NCBI GenBank assembly: GCA_946481615.1
Contig: CAMLOR010000001.1
Location: 21,549 to 85,548 of the forward strand
DNA from: an uncultured Aquimonas sp.
GTDB lineage: Bacteria > Pseudomonadota > Gammaproteobacteria > Xanthomonadales > Xanthomonadaceae
Direction: 5' to 3'
DNA length: 64,000 nt
Part shown: piece by piece, positions 45,576 through 55,281 of the stretch
How the letters are laid out: each line of letters begins with the position of its first letter
Position numbering within the stretch: the first letter of the stretch is position 1
Position numbers and translations under genes: made by a program
The notes under the pieces: model-generated
What the model was told of the DNA's origin: nothing
The model's input: the letters and a program-made list of their open reading frames with translations, nothing else
Database searches by the model: none

Positions 45576-47468
45576 TCATCCTTCTTCCACAGCCGGAGTG
45601 GGCGGAGGCTTCACGCCGCCGACGGTGAACCGAAGCAGCAGCAGACCGGCAAGCGCCGGATCGCCGGACTCGGCCCACGCGGCCGACCGTTCCCGCAGCG
45701 GTGCTCGCTCCGGCGCAATTCCCATGCCCGCGAGCGCCGATTGCAGATGCAGTGCAGCCACGAAGGCGGCATCGTTTTCCAGCGAGGTCGCCGCGCCGTT
45801 GCGTGCAACGCTCATGATCTCGATCGATTCCGCACCCGGCAGCACGCGCGCGGCGAGTTGCTGCAGCTTTGCGCAATCGGCGAGCTCGCCGCCGTCCGTG
45901 CACAGGCCGCGCACATCCAGCGTGACTCGGAAGCCGTCTCGCTCCGGAATCGCTAGATCGGGCGGCGGCGTGGGATCCGGCTGCGGAAGGGATTGCGCGA
46001 GATAGGCCAACCGGCCCGTGAAGTATCTGCGCAGCGGGACATGTTCGCCGGACGGCAGGCGGATTTCTGCGTGCACCTTCGCAGGGCCCGGTGCGATCCA
46101 ATCGGACGGAGCCGACAGCTTCGTTTCAAGATCCGCGGGCAGGCGCACGAAGCCGGTTCCGTTCGGTGTTTGCACGGACGCCCAACGTTCCGAGAGCGGC
46201 GTGATGGTCCGGAACACCTGGTTGGCTTTGGCGTGCCAGATGATGCGCGAACCCGGAATGCGCGACGCCAGCACCCGCGTGGAAGCGGCCGCCTCGATCC
46301 CGGTGAGCACTTCCCCGTCGTCACCGAAGACCTGGGACAGCAGCAATGGAAATGTTCCGGCCTGCTGTGCGCATTGCTGCAAGGCGTCCTCGTGGTCCTC
46401 CAGCCAGGCCAGCATGCCCGCGCGCACCGGAGACACCGGCCGGTTGCGCACCAGTTTGCGGATCTGGCAGATGTCCGCGCCGAGTGCCCGGCGCCAGTCC
46501 AGGACGGCTGCCTCGGTCGACAGGTCGGAAAGGTTGATCGAGTACAGCGGCGCGCCGTGGTCCTCGCACATCGGCTTGAGGGTGCCGCCCGTGCGTTGTT
46601 CCACCAGCGTCCTGACGTTGCGCATCCACTCCGCGGCGCCGATGCCGGGCGTGGCGATTTCCTCGACGATCGCATCGACGTACGCCGAGGGCGACATACC
46701 GTTCGCGGGCGAGTTGGAAAGCTGGCCGAGGCGGGTCGAATAACATTGGTAGGTCGCGCTCGCGCGCTCGGGAGCGGACCCAGGCTGCAAGGACGCAGGA
46801 TCGCCGATCGGATCGAAGACACTCGAAGCGCCATCGATCGCGTCTGGCGGATCGACGACGCAGCCCTCGGCGCTCGCGGCCGACGCGATGGCGACGCCCG
46901 AACGCGGCGGACCCGGCGGAAGCGGATCGTTGCGACAGGCGTCGATCATCAGCAGCGGCCCGCCGGCACCGGAGCCCTCGAGCGCATCGGTGACGAAGGA
47001 CACCGGCACCGCACTGGTCAACAGCGCAATCGGCAGCGCATCCGGGAAATCGCGCGGCGCGAGCCATTGTTCGTGGCCATGGTGCAGGCCGTGTCCGGCG
47101 AAATAGACCAGGGCGATGGCGTTGCCGTCGGGCGCCGATGCCCTGACGCGCCGGCCGAACGCGACGACTTCCGCGAGGGTTTCGCAATACGTCGGGTTCA
47201 CGAGCGTCGCCTGTTGCATGAAACCTTGCCCGCGCAACGCCTCTTCGATGCGCTTGAGGTCCTTTGCGACGCTCGGAACCGGCGTGATCGCGTCGTAGGT
47301 GTCGACACCGATGATCAGGGCATGGCGTTCGACGCGGCTGCGCTGCAGGTAGCGTTCGGGAATCTCGGCCGCGGCCACCTGCAACGAGACCGCCAACGCA
47401 ATGCCTGCCACCAGCGCGCCCCGCGCGAGCGTGCGGGACGCAAGGATGTCGGACGCAGGCATCGTCAT
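45576..47468 (-). CDS. Exported caspase-family (C14) protease
   Basis: 630 residues with a signal peptide (about 1-34). The caspase p20-like domain (about 48-310) has ALIIGVDTYD, catalytic His126 in YFAGHGLHH and Cys178 in IDACRNDP, the orthocaspase arrangement. The region after 310 (about 310-550) has SH3-like strands and a proline linker PQPDPTPPP, and the end (about 560-620) resembles an OmpA-like or similar small domain. Peptide bonds after basic residues are the usual target. It sits between a lipoprotein and the trypsin gene with gaps of 4-9 bases. Confidence 0.85.
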   Translation of the reverse strand: MTMPASDILASRTLARGALVAGIALAVSLQVAAAEIPERYLQRSRVERHALIIGVDTYDAITPVPSVAKDLKRIEEALRGQGFMQQATLVNPTYCETLAEVVAFGRRVRASAPDGNAIALVYFAGHGLHHGHEQWLAPRDFPDALPIALLTSAVPVSFVTDALEGSGAGGPLLMIDACRNDPLPPGPPRSGVAIASAASAEGCVVDPPDAIDGASSVFDPIGDPASLQPGSAPERASATYQCYSTRLGQLSNSPANGMSPSAYVDAIVEEIATPGIGAAEWMRNVRTLVEQRTGGTLKPMCEDHGAPLYSINLSDLSTEAAVLDWRRALGADICQIRKLVRNRPVSPVRAGMLAWLEDHEDALQQCAQQAGTFPLLLSQVFGDDGEVLTGIEAAASTRVLASRIPGSRIIWHAKANQVFRTITPLSERWASVQTPNGTGFVRLPADLETKLSAPSDWIAPGPAKVHAEIRLPSGEHVPLRRYFTGRLAYLAQSLPQPDPTPPPDLAIPERDGFRVTLDVRGLCTDGGELADCAKLQQLAARVLPGAESIEIMSVARNGAATSLENDAAFVAALHLQSALAGMGIAPERAPLRERSAAWAESGDPALAGLLLLRFTVGGVKPPPTPAVEEG

Positions 47469-47477
47469 GCGCAGCGC

Positions 47478-49121
47478 TCAGGGCACGACGTTCAAGGTCA
47501 GCTGCTTTGTCGCGCCGGCACGGTCCCTGAAGATCAGATCGGTGACGGTCCCGGCGGGAACGGGCGCGGTGCCGCCTTCCGGCGCGGGTGGCACCGTGAA
47601 CGTGAAGCTGGTCATGTCGCCCGACACGGTCTTGGCGACGACGATGGCCTGCGCCGCGGGCGCGGTGATGAACACGCCGTGTTCCGGCTGGCCGCCGATC
47701 GTCGTGACGGTGATGCTCTTGCCGATGCCGACCGCTTTCGTGGTGCGATGATCGCTGTCGCCGACGCCGAGCTGGAGCGCGACCGGTGGCGCCTGGTAGG
47801 AGGCGTTGGTCGCGACGTAGCGGCACGAGGCCAGGTCCAGCCCGATCCGCCCGCCCTGCGCCGCGCGCACGGCGAGCGCCGCCAGCACTTCCTCCTGGAC
47901 GCGTGCGAGCGTTCGCGACACCTCGTCCAGCGTCGCGCGGGTTCCGTCGACGTCCACGAAACCCGCCAGGAGGGCATCCGACCCGTCGCGCGCGCCGTCG
48001 ACGGCTGGCGCCGGCGCCGGAACGGCAACGCGCGCAGGCACCGATTGGTTCTGCAACACCGCGGCGAACGGTGCCGCCGCGCTCATCGGCGGAATCGTGT
48101 TGTCCAGTTCGGCGTCGGCATCGCGCATCACGCGTTCGACGTGGTTGATCAGTTCGGCCTCGAGCACGGGGCTGGGCGAGGCGTCGAGCATGGCGTTGAT
48201 GGCGACGGCGGCGGCATGAAGCTCCCGCGCGGTCTGCAGATCGTTGCTGATGATCCACTTGCCCGCCTCCAGAGTGCTGCGGGCGTCCGCTGCACGCTTG
48301 GCCTCGCTCACCGCCTGTCCCGCGCGCCGGAATGCCTCGCGCGCGGTTTCGACGCGCGCCATGGCCTCCGGAGAGGCGACGCTGTCGCGGGCAGGCGGAA
48401 TGGCGTTCGCGCTTGCGGGCGCGGCGGCAGGTGCAGCAGGTGCAGCTGGTGCGGGAGGTGCGGGAGGCATCGCGGCCTGCAGGACCTTCCTGGCTCGATT
48501 CTGCTCGTCTTGCGCGAGCTTCAGATTCCGCGCCAAGTCTTTCGCAGGCAGGCTGTTGAAGAGCTCCGCGTCGATCTCCGGCTGTGCGCTTTGCAGATTG
48601 CCCTGGAGCTGTTCGAGTCTAAACCTGGCGTCGTCGATGTCGCGGCGCCACCTAGCCTCGACATCTGCCGCGAACCCTTGCTGCGCCGCTGCGAGGCGGT
48701 ACGCGCCGATCCCGCAACCGATCGCGTTGTGCGCCTGCGTATAGACCTTGATGCGCGACGATTGCACCAGTACCTGGGTCAGCGAGAGTCCGGCCAGTCC
48801 CGCGCCGGCCAGCGCGGCTACGTGCGCGCCGGTCCCGCCGCGCGCCGCTTCGTAGCCCACGTATCCGGCCAGCGGAATGAGGCCGATCAAGGCGCCCGAT
48901 TGCGTGTCGAGAATCGCCTCTCGGCGGTCGTGATACTCGGCCTGCACGCGCTTGGCGTACTTCAGGGCATGCGTTGCGTGCGGATCGGGATCGACTGCGG
49001 TCCGTACGACCGGACTCACGTCGGCGATGTCGACCGGCGAAACGTGCGGCCGCGTCAACATGCAGCCGGCCGAACAGGTCGCGGCCAGCACCGCGCCCGT
49101 CAAAGCGATCTTGCGCATCAT
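47478..49121 (-). CDS. Lipoprotein of the caspase/trypsin cluster
   Basis: 547 residues. A signal with a lipobox-like ATCSAGC makes it a lipoprotein; an alternative ATG is one codon later. Hydrophobic glycine-rich segments (about 75-115) could span or enter a membrane. A long helical region (about 150-240, and again 260-330) is split by a Pro/Ala stretch (PPAPPAPAAPAAPAAAPAS). The last 130 residues are beta-rich (ITVTTIGGQPEHGVFIT). No family recognised. It is 9 bases from the caspase gene and likely a structural or anchoring part of the same system. Confidence 0.7.
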   Translation of the reverse strand: MMRKIALTGAVLAATCSAGCMLTRPHVSPVDIADVSPVVRTAVDPDPHATHALKYAKRVQAEYHDRREAILDTQSGALIGLIPLAGYVGYEAARGGTGAHVAALAGAGLAGLSLTQVLVQSSRIKVYTQAHNAIGCGIGAYRLAAAQQGFAADVEARWRRDIDDARFRLEQLQGNLQSAQPEIDAELFNSLPAKDLARNLKLAQDEQNRARKVLQAAMPPAPPAPAAPAAPAAAPASANAIPPARDSVASPEAMARVETAREAFRRAGQAVSEAKRAADARSTLEAGKWIISNDLQTARELHAAAVAINAMLDASPSPVLEAELINHVERVMRDADAELDNTIPPMSAAAPFAAVLQNQSVPARVAVPAPAPAVDGARDGSDALLAGFVDVDGTRATLDEVSRTLARVQEEVLAALAVRAAQGGRIGLDLASCRYVATNASYQAPPVALQLGVGDSDHRTTKAVGIGKSITVTTIGGQPEHGVFITAPAAQAIVVAKTVSGDMTSFTFTVPPAPEGGTAPVPAGTVTDLIFRDRAGATKQLTLNVVP

Positions 49122-49212
49122 CCTGCCCCCTGTCGGATCACGCCTCTCTGGCGCAGTTCAACCGCCGATGTTCTTCCCACACCGCGGCCACGCCGCGGCG
49201 AAACCCGCTTTC

Positions 49213-49974
49213 TCAGCTGTCGCCGGGTGCACCGATCTCGCGCTGCGGGTCCACCGACAGCTTTCCGCCTTCGTTGAGCGATGGCAGGCCGATGGCTTTC
49301 CTGTACGCGTCCACGAGCGAGGCGTAGATCGGCAGGAAGACCGTGCGTGCCCCGACACCGTCGGGGACGTTGCCCTGCGCATCGAGATGCAGATGGATGG
49401 ACGTGTTCGGACGCCCCTCCATGTAGTTGGAGACATTGGCGATGGGATCGCCCTGTCTCACCCGCTGACCCGCGCGCACCTGGATCGATGCGGGATGCAC
49501 ATGCAGGTAGCGCCACGTCACGCCCGAATCGCCGCGCAGTTCGACATTGGTCGAGCGCGTCACCTTGCGGATCACGCCGTCCTCGACCGCTACCGCCAGC
49601 GTCCGGTTGTCTTCGCAGCGCACGGGCCGGATGTCGACGCCCTGATGGCCTTTTCCGCCGGGACACAATGGCATGGACCACGCGCGCTTCTCGCAGTACG
49701 TGTCGCCCCAGGGCATCGCATGGTTCTGGGCGAGACATTGCGGTCGTGGCGCGTACACCTGGGTATTGGCAACCACGCGTTCGGAGGTGGCTTCGAAACG
49801 CAGCGGAAAGACGATGTCCGGCGCGTAGATGGCCCTGTCGCCCGCCCTCCCCGTCCCTTGCTGCCCCGGAACGAAGACGCCGGGCGGGTGGTAGCGAAAA
49901 TCGGCCGCTTCGGCGGCCATCGAGATACCGCTGGCTGCAATCAGGAAAACCGATGCGATCGTGCGCATGATCAT
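49213..49974 (-). CDS. Exported M23-family peptidase
   Basis: 253 residues with a signal peptide (about 1-22). The M23/LytM zinc motif is complete: His110 and Asp114 in HQGVD, His194 and His196 in IHLHLD, and the catalytic His region in LHVHPAS near 158-162. These enzymes cut peptidoglycan cross-links or Gly-rich peptides. The start at MIMRTI overlaps the upstream stop (ATGA); MRTIAS two codons later is equally good. 91 bases separate it from the lipoprotein gene, with a small hairpin (49182-49198) between. Confidence 0.85.
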   Translation of the reverse strand: MIMRTIASVFLIAASGISMAAEAADFRYHPPGVFVPGQQGTGRAGDRAIYAPDIVFPLRFEATSERVVANTQVYAPRPQCLAQNHAMPWGDTYCEKRAWSMPLCPGGKGHQGVDIRPVRCEDNRTLAVAVEDGVIRKVTRSTNVELRGDSGVTWRYLHVHPASIQVRAGQRVRQGDPIANVSNYMEGRPNTSIHLHLDAQGNVPDGVGARTVFLPIYASLVDAYRKAIGLPSLNEGGKLSVDPQREIGAPGDS

Positions 49975-50579
49975 TTTTCCGGCGCCCATGTGAGTTCGAG
50001 GGAGGCCACCAGCGAGCGCAACGCGTCCTCGTCCTGGCAGATATCGGATGCCTGCGAACACTCGATGTCGACGACATAGGGCACGCCGTACCGCCGGAAC
50101 ACCACGCGCGCCGATGCCATGTCTTCGGTTCGCCCGGACTCGTCGTCGGCGGCGGCGGGCTCCGGCACGGCGGTCGTCACCTGGATCGCCTCATCGGTCG
50201 TCGGCAGGCCGGAGACCGGCGTCGCAATCAGGGCGATGTCGGCGGAGACGGAAATCGTGAAATCCCCGAGGTCGTCCGTCACCGTGTACCAATGGCCGTC
50301 GCGATCGTCCGACGTGAACGTTCGCGTCGGCGCGGCCGCGGCGTCGCGCGCATGAAAGCCTACCCACGCCTGCGTCGGCAGTTCGAGCACCGGAACCCGC
50401 AGCGTCGGCGCGCCCCCGTCGCGTGCCTCGAAGTCGGCCAGCCTCAGGGCGGCCTGTCTGGTCCGCTGCGCAGTCAGCGCGGGATCTTCCATGTCGACTT
50501 TCAAGACGTCGGCCGCGCATGCGGCCGACGGCATCGAGAGGAGCAGGATGCAGCGGACGATCGCTCTGGATCCAATCAT
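49971..50579 (-). CDS. Exported protein of unknown function, first gene of the M23/caspase cluster
   Basis: 202 residues with a signal peptide (AIVRCILLLSMPSAACA). The mature part includes LRVPVLELPTQAWVGF, a beta-rich YTVTDDLGDFTISVSADIALIATPV segment, and an ending with two cysteines (VDIECSQASDICQDED). No family recognised. It overlaps the M23 gene by 4 bases. Start chosen for the signal peptide; the longer open frame upstream has no signal. Confidence 0.65.
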   Translation of the reverse strand: MIGSRAIVRCILLLSMPSAACAADVLKVDMEDPALTAQRTRQAALRLADFEARDGGAPTLRVPVLELPTQAWVGFHARDAAAAPTRTFTSDDRDGHWYTVTDDLGDFTISVSADIALIATPVSGLPTTDEAIQVTTAVPEPAAADDESGRTEDMASARVVFRRYGVPYVVDIECSQASDICQDEDALRSLVASLELTWAPEK

Positions 50580-50927
50580 GACGACGCTCCGATGGTTGTT
50601 GTCGGAGGGCGATGGTCGCCGACAGGTGCGGAGCGCTCGCCGGGCGAAGCACCGGATCCGGTCCGCCAGACGCGTGCATGCCGGTCTTCTTCCCCGGCCC
50701 GGCCGCACGCTGCGCCCGATCGCGATGCAGCGTGCGGCCAGCCCCCCGAACTCGACGCTTTCTCCCCCGCGGCCATTTATACGTGGCGGCGCAGCGTTTG
50801 TGCAGGTGACAGATTCCTAGATGCGGCGCAGCAGGCGGCCGCTTCGTTGCAAGGATCCGGCGCGTGCGCCTCACGGCGTCACGCGGGTCGAATCGTCGCG
50901 CAATCGCATCGATCGATCCCGCGCCGC
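50580..50927. other. 348-base gap upstream of the M23/caspase cluster
   Basis: The gap contains a possible sigma70 -10 (TATAAA on the minus strand at about 50776-50781) and the motif described at 50804-50821. I see no gene, RNA or repeat in the rest. It should carry the promoter for the cluster and the 3' end of the cyclopropane synthase message. Confidence 0.5.
50804..50821 (-). promoter_or_regulatory. Possible ECF-type promoter motif shared with 34821-34838
   Basis: Minus-strand TCTAGGAATCTGTCACCT, about 225 bases before the first gene of the M23 cluster, and 17 of 18 bases identical to the motif upstream of the SIR2/Argonaute genes. The resemblance of TGTCAC to an ECF41-like -35 is only suggestive; chance cannot be excluded. 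Confidence 0.3.
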
Positions 50928-52130
50928 TCAACGCGCGGCGACGTAGCCGCCCTCGCGTCCCTCCGGTGCCAGCACGACCTGCCACAACTGGCAATGGCGC
51001 ACGCGGAAGGCGGCCATGCTGGCGTGCAGGTAGTAGCGCCACATGCGGCGGAAGCGTTCGTCGTAGCGGGCGGGCAGTCGCGGCCAGGCAGCTTCGATGT
51101 TGTCGCGCCAGGCCTGCAGGGTCAGGTCGTAATCGGTGCCGAAGTTGTGCCAGTCCTCGAGCACGAACCGGCCTTCGAACGCGGTGGTGATCTGCCTTGC
51201 CGACGGCAGCATCGAGTTCGGGAAGATGTAGCGTTCGATCCACGGATCGGTGCGGTGGGTCGAGCGGTTGGTGCCGATGGTGTGCAGCAGCGACAGGCCC
51301 TCGGGCGCCAGGCAGCGGCGCACGACGTCGAAGTAGCGGCGGTAGTTGCGCACGCCCACGTGTTCGAACATGCCGATCGAATAGACGCGGTCGAAGCGTT
51401 CGTCGATGGCGCGATAGTCCTGCAGGCGGATCTCGATCGGCAGGCCGGCGCAGCGCGCGCGGGCGTGCGCGGCCTGTTCTTCCGAAATCGTCAGCCCTAC
51501 GCCGCGCACGCCGTGGCGGGTGGCGAGCCAGCGCAGCGTTTCGCCCCAGCCGCAACCGATGTCGAGCACGCGCATGCCCGGCTCGAGCACCAGCTTGCGC
51601 GCGACGAGGTCGAGTTTGGCTTCCTGCGCGGCGTCGAGGTCGCACGCTTCGCGCCAGTAGCCGCAGCTGTACATCATCGTGGGGCCGAGCATGGCGCGAT
51701 ACAGATCGTTGCCCAGATCGTAGTGGCGCTTGCCGACGACGAAGGCGCACGTGCGCGCCTGCAGGTTCCACAGGCGCGCACGCAAGGCGTCGTAGAGGTC
51801 GCTCCAGCCTTGCACGCGGCGGTCGAGTCCTGCGCGCAGCAGACGACTCAGCAACCGGTCGAGGCTCGCCGTTTCCCACCAGCCGTCCATGTAGCTTTCG
51901 CCCAGCCCCAGCGCGCCGTCGCGAAGCAGGCGGGCGTAGAGGCGCGGGTCGCGCACGCGCAGGTCCCACGGACGGTCGCCGTCGAGGCGCACGTCCGCAG
52001 GTTCGAGCAGACGCGCGATGCGGGCACGCAACGCGCCGGCGATGCCTTCGCGTGGCGCGACATCGCTCGCCGTGCGCGGGCCGGTGAATCGCTGCGAGCG
52101 GCTGGAGGACGGCATGGCTTGCGGTCGCAT
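50928..52130 (-). CDS. cfa: Cyclopropane-fatty-acyl-phospholipid synthase
   Basis: 400 residues. The N-terminal region (about 30-130) binds lipid, with AFVVGKRHYDLGNDLYRAML at its end. The SAM-binding site is VLDIGCGWGETL near 185, followed by GVGLTISEEQ and SIGMFEHVGVRNY. The C-terminal part includes WHNFGTDYDLTLQAW and a conserved WRYYLHASMAAFR. It adds a methylene bridge to unsaturated membrane lipids using S-adenosylmethionine. It stands alone with its own gaps on both sides. Confidence 0.92.
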   Translation of the reverse strand: MRPQAMPSSSRSQRFTGPRTASDVAPREGIAGALRARIARLLEPADVRLDGDRPWDLRVRDPRLYARLLRDGALGLGESYMDGWWETASLDRLLSRLLRAGLDRRVQGWSDLYDALRARLWNLQARTCAFVVGKRHYDLGNDLYRAMLGPTMMYSCGYWREACDLDAAQEAKLDLVARKLVLEPGMRVLDIGCGWGETLRWLATRHGVRGVGLTISEEQAAHARARCAGLPIEIRLQDYRAIDERFDRVYSIGMFEHVGVRNYRRYFDVVRRCLAPEGLSLLHTIGTNRSTHRTDPWIERYIFPNSMLPSARQITTAFEGRFVLEDWHNFGTDYDLTLQAWRDNIEAAWPRLPARYDERFRRMWRYYLHASMAAFRVRHCQLWQVVLAPEGREGGYVAAR

Positions 52131-52149
52131 GCGCGGCCCGTTGCCTGGG

Positions 52150-52662
52150 TCAGTGTCCGCGGCGCGCGCGTGTGCGCGCCGCTTTCACTGCAGAGGCGTG
52201 ACGCGCCGCGGGCCCCTTCGTCCGCACCGCCTTGCGCGCGGCCGCCTTGCGGGCCGCCGCGGGCCGCTTGCGCGCTGCGGCTTTGGCCTGTCGTGCCAAT
52301 GCGGTTTTCGAGGCGGCGGCATGGCCTTCGTGCTCGAGCGCTTCCCGCGTTGCGCGCGAGCGCGTACGCGACGCCTTCTTCGCCGCCTTGCGCGCCGTCT
52401 TGCGGCCCGCGGCGGTCGCTCGTCTGGCGGCGCGGCGCGTTTCCTCACTCGCCTTCCCGGGCGCAGGCGGAGGCAGATCGACACCGGCGCGGCGTGCCTT
52501 CGACAGGCCGATGGCGATCGCCTGTTTGGTCGAGCGCGCGCCATGCTTGCCTTCGTGGATGTGGTGGATTTCCTCGCGGACGAATTCGCCGGCTTGCGTG
52601 CTCGGCGCCTTGCCTTCGCGCCGGTCGCGGCGCGCGCGGCGCAGGGTTTCTTTCTCGGGCAT
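52150..52662 (-). CDS. DUF6496 basic protein with Lys/Arg/Ala-rich tail
   Basis: 170 residues. The first about 70 (MPEKETLRRARRDRREG, EFVREEIHHIHEGKHG, STKQAIAIGLSKARRAGVDL) are the DUF6496 region. The rest is a histone H1-like run of Ala, Lys and Arg (for example RRAARRATAAGRKTARKAAK). It should bind DNA or RNA non-specifically. The start at MPEKE is chosen because the longer open frame adds residues not in the family. Confidence 0.8.
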   Translation of the reverse strand: MPEKETLRRARRDRREGKAPSTQAGEFVREEIHHIHEGKHGARSTKQAIAIGLSKARRAGVDLPPPAPGKASEETRRAARRATAAGRKTARKAAKKASRTRSRATREALEHEGHAAASKTALARQAKAAARKRPAAARKAAARKAVRTKGPAARHASAVKAARTRARRGH

Positions 52663-52746
52663 GACGGCGTCTCCTGCGGGTTGCCCGGGAGCAGCAAATC
52701 GCATGCCACACACACATGTCATCGCCAGCGGACACGGCCGCAGCCG

Positions 52747-55281
52747 TCAGGGGCCGCGCAGCAGCACGCCGTCCACGCGCCCCGGAGCCGCAGGCAATTC
52801 GACGACTTGCGACACTTCGCTCGCACCACGGCGCACCACCAGTGTCACCGGTCCGGCAGGCAGGCTTCGAAGCACGAAACGGCCCTGCGCGTCCGGAGCG
52901 ACCGATCGCCCGAGCGCGGGCACGACGACCTGCGTGCCCGGCTGCATGCCCTGCACCGCGCCGCGCAGGCTGCGCTGGGCGCGCAGCACGAAGTCGGCGG
53001 TCGCCGGCGAGTCCAGTTCGACGTGTCGCGTGAGCGGCTTCAGATCTCCAACATCAAAGCCTTCCGGCACCGACTCGGCGGCCAGCACGAGTTCCACTTC
53101 ACCTGGCGCGGTGGCGAAGCGGAAGGCGCCGCCGGAGTCGGTGGTGGCACTGCCCTGCACCGCTCCCGATAGCCGCACCGTCACGCCGGCCAGCGGCTGT
53201 CCCGCATCGCTCACCACGCGGCCTGCGATGCGCGCAGGCGCGGGCAGCACCGCGAAGTGCGCCTCGCCACCGGCCTGCAGTGTCCGGGTCGAAGGTCCGG
53301 TGAAATAGCCCGCCACGCCCTCCGGCAGCGTCGCCGAAACCTGGTGTTCGCCGGGGCCCGGCGCGTCGAATTCGAAGCGGCCTTCGGCATCGGTGCGGGT
53401 GCGGCGCTGGCCATCGAGCACCACTTCCACACCGCCCAGGGGCGCCGCGCCGCGCAGCGGTTCGCCGTGGCCCAGCGCGTCCTGCAGCACGCGGCCGCGG
53501 ATGGCGCGGCGCCCTGCCCCGGGCAGCGCGAAGCCGTCGAAGTATTTGCGGATCACCACCTGCACCGAATCGTGCTCGTCGCGCGTGCCGCCCTCGTTGC
53601 GCAGCGCCCAGCGCGAGTAGCCGATCTCCAGATCGAGATCGTTCGACAGCCGCCAGCCCGCGTAGGCGGTGGCGAGGGCCGTGCGGCGGCGGTCGGTGAG
53701 CCCGCGGCTCTCTTCGGCGAACATCCGCAGCCCCGCTCGCGCGCGGCGGGCACTGCTGCCTTGCCAGAGCAGATCGAGACCGGCCTGCAGGCGCAGCGGA
53801 TCGAGCCGCAGGCTGCTCAGCGTGACGCCGTAGCGTTCGAACAGGGCCGCATGTTCGCGCAGCAGGCGCAGGATGTCTTCCGGCGAGCCCGCGACCACGC
53901 CCAGTTCCGCCAGTGCGCGGCCGATGCCCGAACCGGGCGCCACGTCGAACGCCAGCCCGGCGGCGTTCTGCTGCGCGTCGAGGTAGGCATTGGCGCGGAA
54001 ACCATCGCGCTGCGCACGCAACGCGAGCCGGGCGCCGTGGCCGCCGCTATCGAAGCCGGAGGCTTGCTGATAGCGGTATTGCGCCTGCACGCCGAAACCA
54101 TCGGCGTCGTAGGCGGCGCCGACCGACGCGGTGCGCCGCGTCGCCGCCGCGCCGTTCTCGCGATAGTCGCTGCCGCCCAGTCCGCCCGTCAGCGTCCATC
54201 GCGGCGCCACGCGCTTGCGCACGTCGAGCTGCGCGGTGGCGGCGCGCGGATCGCGCGTGCCCAGTTCGAGCCGGTTCGCGGAAACGCTGAGACTGGCCTG
54301 CGTTTCCTGGCCGATCCTTTCGGCCCACGCGCCTTCGAGATGGCTGCCGGCAGGACGCGCCAGGTCCAGCGCCGCGAACTCGCGCGGGCGGTACGAACCG
54401 CGCAACCAGGCTTGGCGCTGCGGTTGATTCAACGCGATATCGAACGAGACACCGGGCACATCGCTCCAGCCCAGTTCCGCGCCGGCCTGCAGGGCATCCT
54501 CCGGTCCGCCGCGCGCCACGCGCAGCGAGGCGACACCCGGCACGCGCGTCTGTGCATCCGGCAGCCAGAGCAAGGACGGCACGAAGGCCAGCGCGTTGCG
54601 TTGGAGATGCCAGCTCAGGCTGGCCGCGCGGTCGCCCTGCGCGGGCAGCAGCAGATCGTCCCAAGGCTGCGTCGATGCCACGCCCGCATGCAGCTCGGCC
54701 TTGCCGTTCGAGGCGTGCACGCCGCGCAGCACGGTGCCGTCGATGGTCAGCGGCGAAGCCTCGACGTACTCGTCGAGCAGGGTGACCTTGCGATCGCCGG
54801 ATTTCAGTTCGATGCTGGCGCTCGGCAGGGCCACGGCGCGCTTGCCCGCGGCGGCGCCTTCGTGGATGGCCTGGAAGCGGATGCGCGTTTCGCGCCCGCT
54901 GCCATTGAGTTGCAGGGCGACATCGAGGCCGCTGCGATCGAGCCCGGTGTCGTGGCTGACCGCGATCTGGCCCGAGTTGCGGCGGCGCTGCGTCACCACA
55001 CGTGGCAGCCGCGACGGCGCCGGTTCGATGTGCACGGCGATCGTTTCCACGCGGTCGGGGTGCACCAGGCTGACGAGCGTCTCGCCGGCATGCAGCGCGA
55101 CCAGGATCAGGCGGCCCTCCTCCACCGAAACGTTCACCACGCTCGCGTCCACCGCGAACGCCGCGCTCGCGCCGCCGGCGCTCATCGCACGCGTTTCGTG
55201 CGCCATCAGGCGCACGTCGGCCGCGTCCGCCGCGGCGGCGGACAGCAGGGCCAGCAGCGCTGCGAGCGCGCGCCTGCGCAT
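52747..55281 (-). CDS. Large exported protein with pilus-assembly-like N domain, barrel region and carboxypeptidase-regulatory repeats
   Basis: 844 residues. A signal peptide (MRRRALAALLALLSAAAADA) is followed by a domain (about 20-95) like the pilus assembly protein N-terminal fold (MAHETRAMSAGGASAAFAVD, VVNVSVEEGRLILVAL). From about 100 to 600 there are alternating strands (barrel-like, usher or autotransporter type). From about 600 on there are three carboxypeptidase-regulatory/SpaA-like modules (GVEVVLDGQRRTRTDAEGRF and GVTVRLSGAVQGSATTDSGG). It is the last gene of the pilus locus and overlaps the chaperone gene by 1 base. An outer-membrane usher-like role is inferred. Confidence 0.65.
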   Translation of the reverse strand: MRRRALAALLALLSAAAADAADVRLMAHETRAMSAGGASAAFAVDASVVNVSVEEGRLILVALHAGETLVSLVHPDRVETIAVHIEPAPSRLPRVVTQRRRNSGQIAVSHDTGLDRSGLDVALQLNGSGRETRIRFQAIHEGAAAGKRAVALPSASIELKSGDRKVTLLDEYVEASPLTIDGTVLRGVHASNGKAELHAGVASTQPWDDLLLPAQGDRAASLSWHLQRNALAFVPSLLWLPDAQTRVPGVASLRVARGGPEDALQAGAELGWSDVPGVSFDIALNQPQRQAWLRGSYRPREFAALDLARPAGSHLEGAWAERIGQETQASLSVSANRLELGTRDPRAATAQLDVRKRVAPRWTLTGGLGGSDYRENGAAATRRTASVGAAYDADGFGVQAQYRYQQASGFDSGGHGARLALRAQRDGFRANAYLDAQQNAAGLAFDVAPGSGIGRALAELGVVAGSPEDILRLLREHAALFERYGVTLSSLRLDPLRLQAGLDLLWQGSSARRARAGLRMFAEESRGLTDRRRTALATAYAGWRLSNDLDLEIGYSRWALRNEGGTRDEHDSVQVVIRKYFDGFALPGAGRRAIRGRVLQDALGHGEPLRGAAPLGGVEVVLDGQRRTRTDAEGRFEFDAPGPGEHQVSATLPEGVAGYFTGPSTRTLQAGGEAHFAVLPAPARIAGRVVSDAGQPLAGVTVRLSGAVQGSATTDSGGAFRFATAPGEVELVLAAESVPEGFDVGDLKPLTRHVELDSPATADFVLRAQRSLRGAVQGMQPGTQVVVPALGRSVAPDAQGRFVLRSLPAGPVTLVVRRGASEVSQVVELPAAPGRVDGVLLRGP

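Noticed and set aside
45993..49277. Plus-strand open frame of about 1090 codons opposite the caspase and lipoprotein genes
   Set aside because: No domain, signal or ribosome-binding site, and it spans two clear minus-strand genes with active-site motifs.
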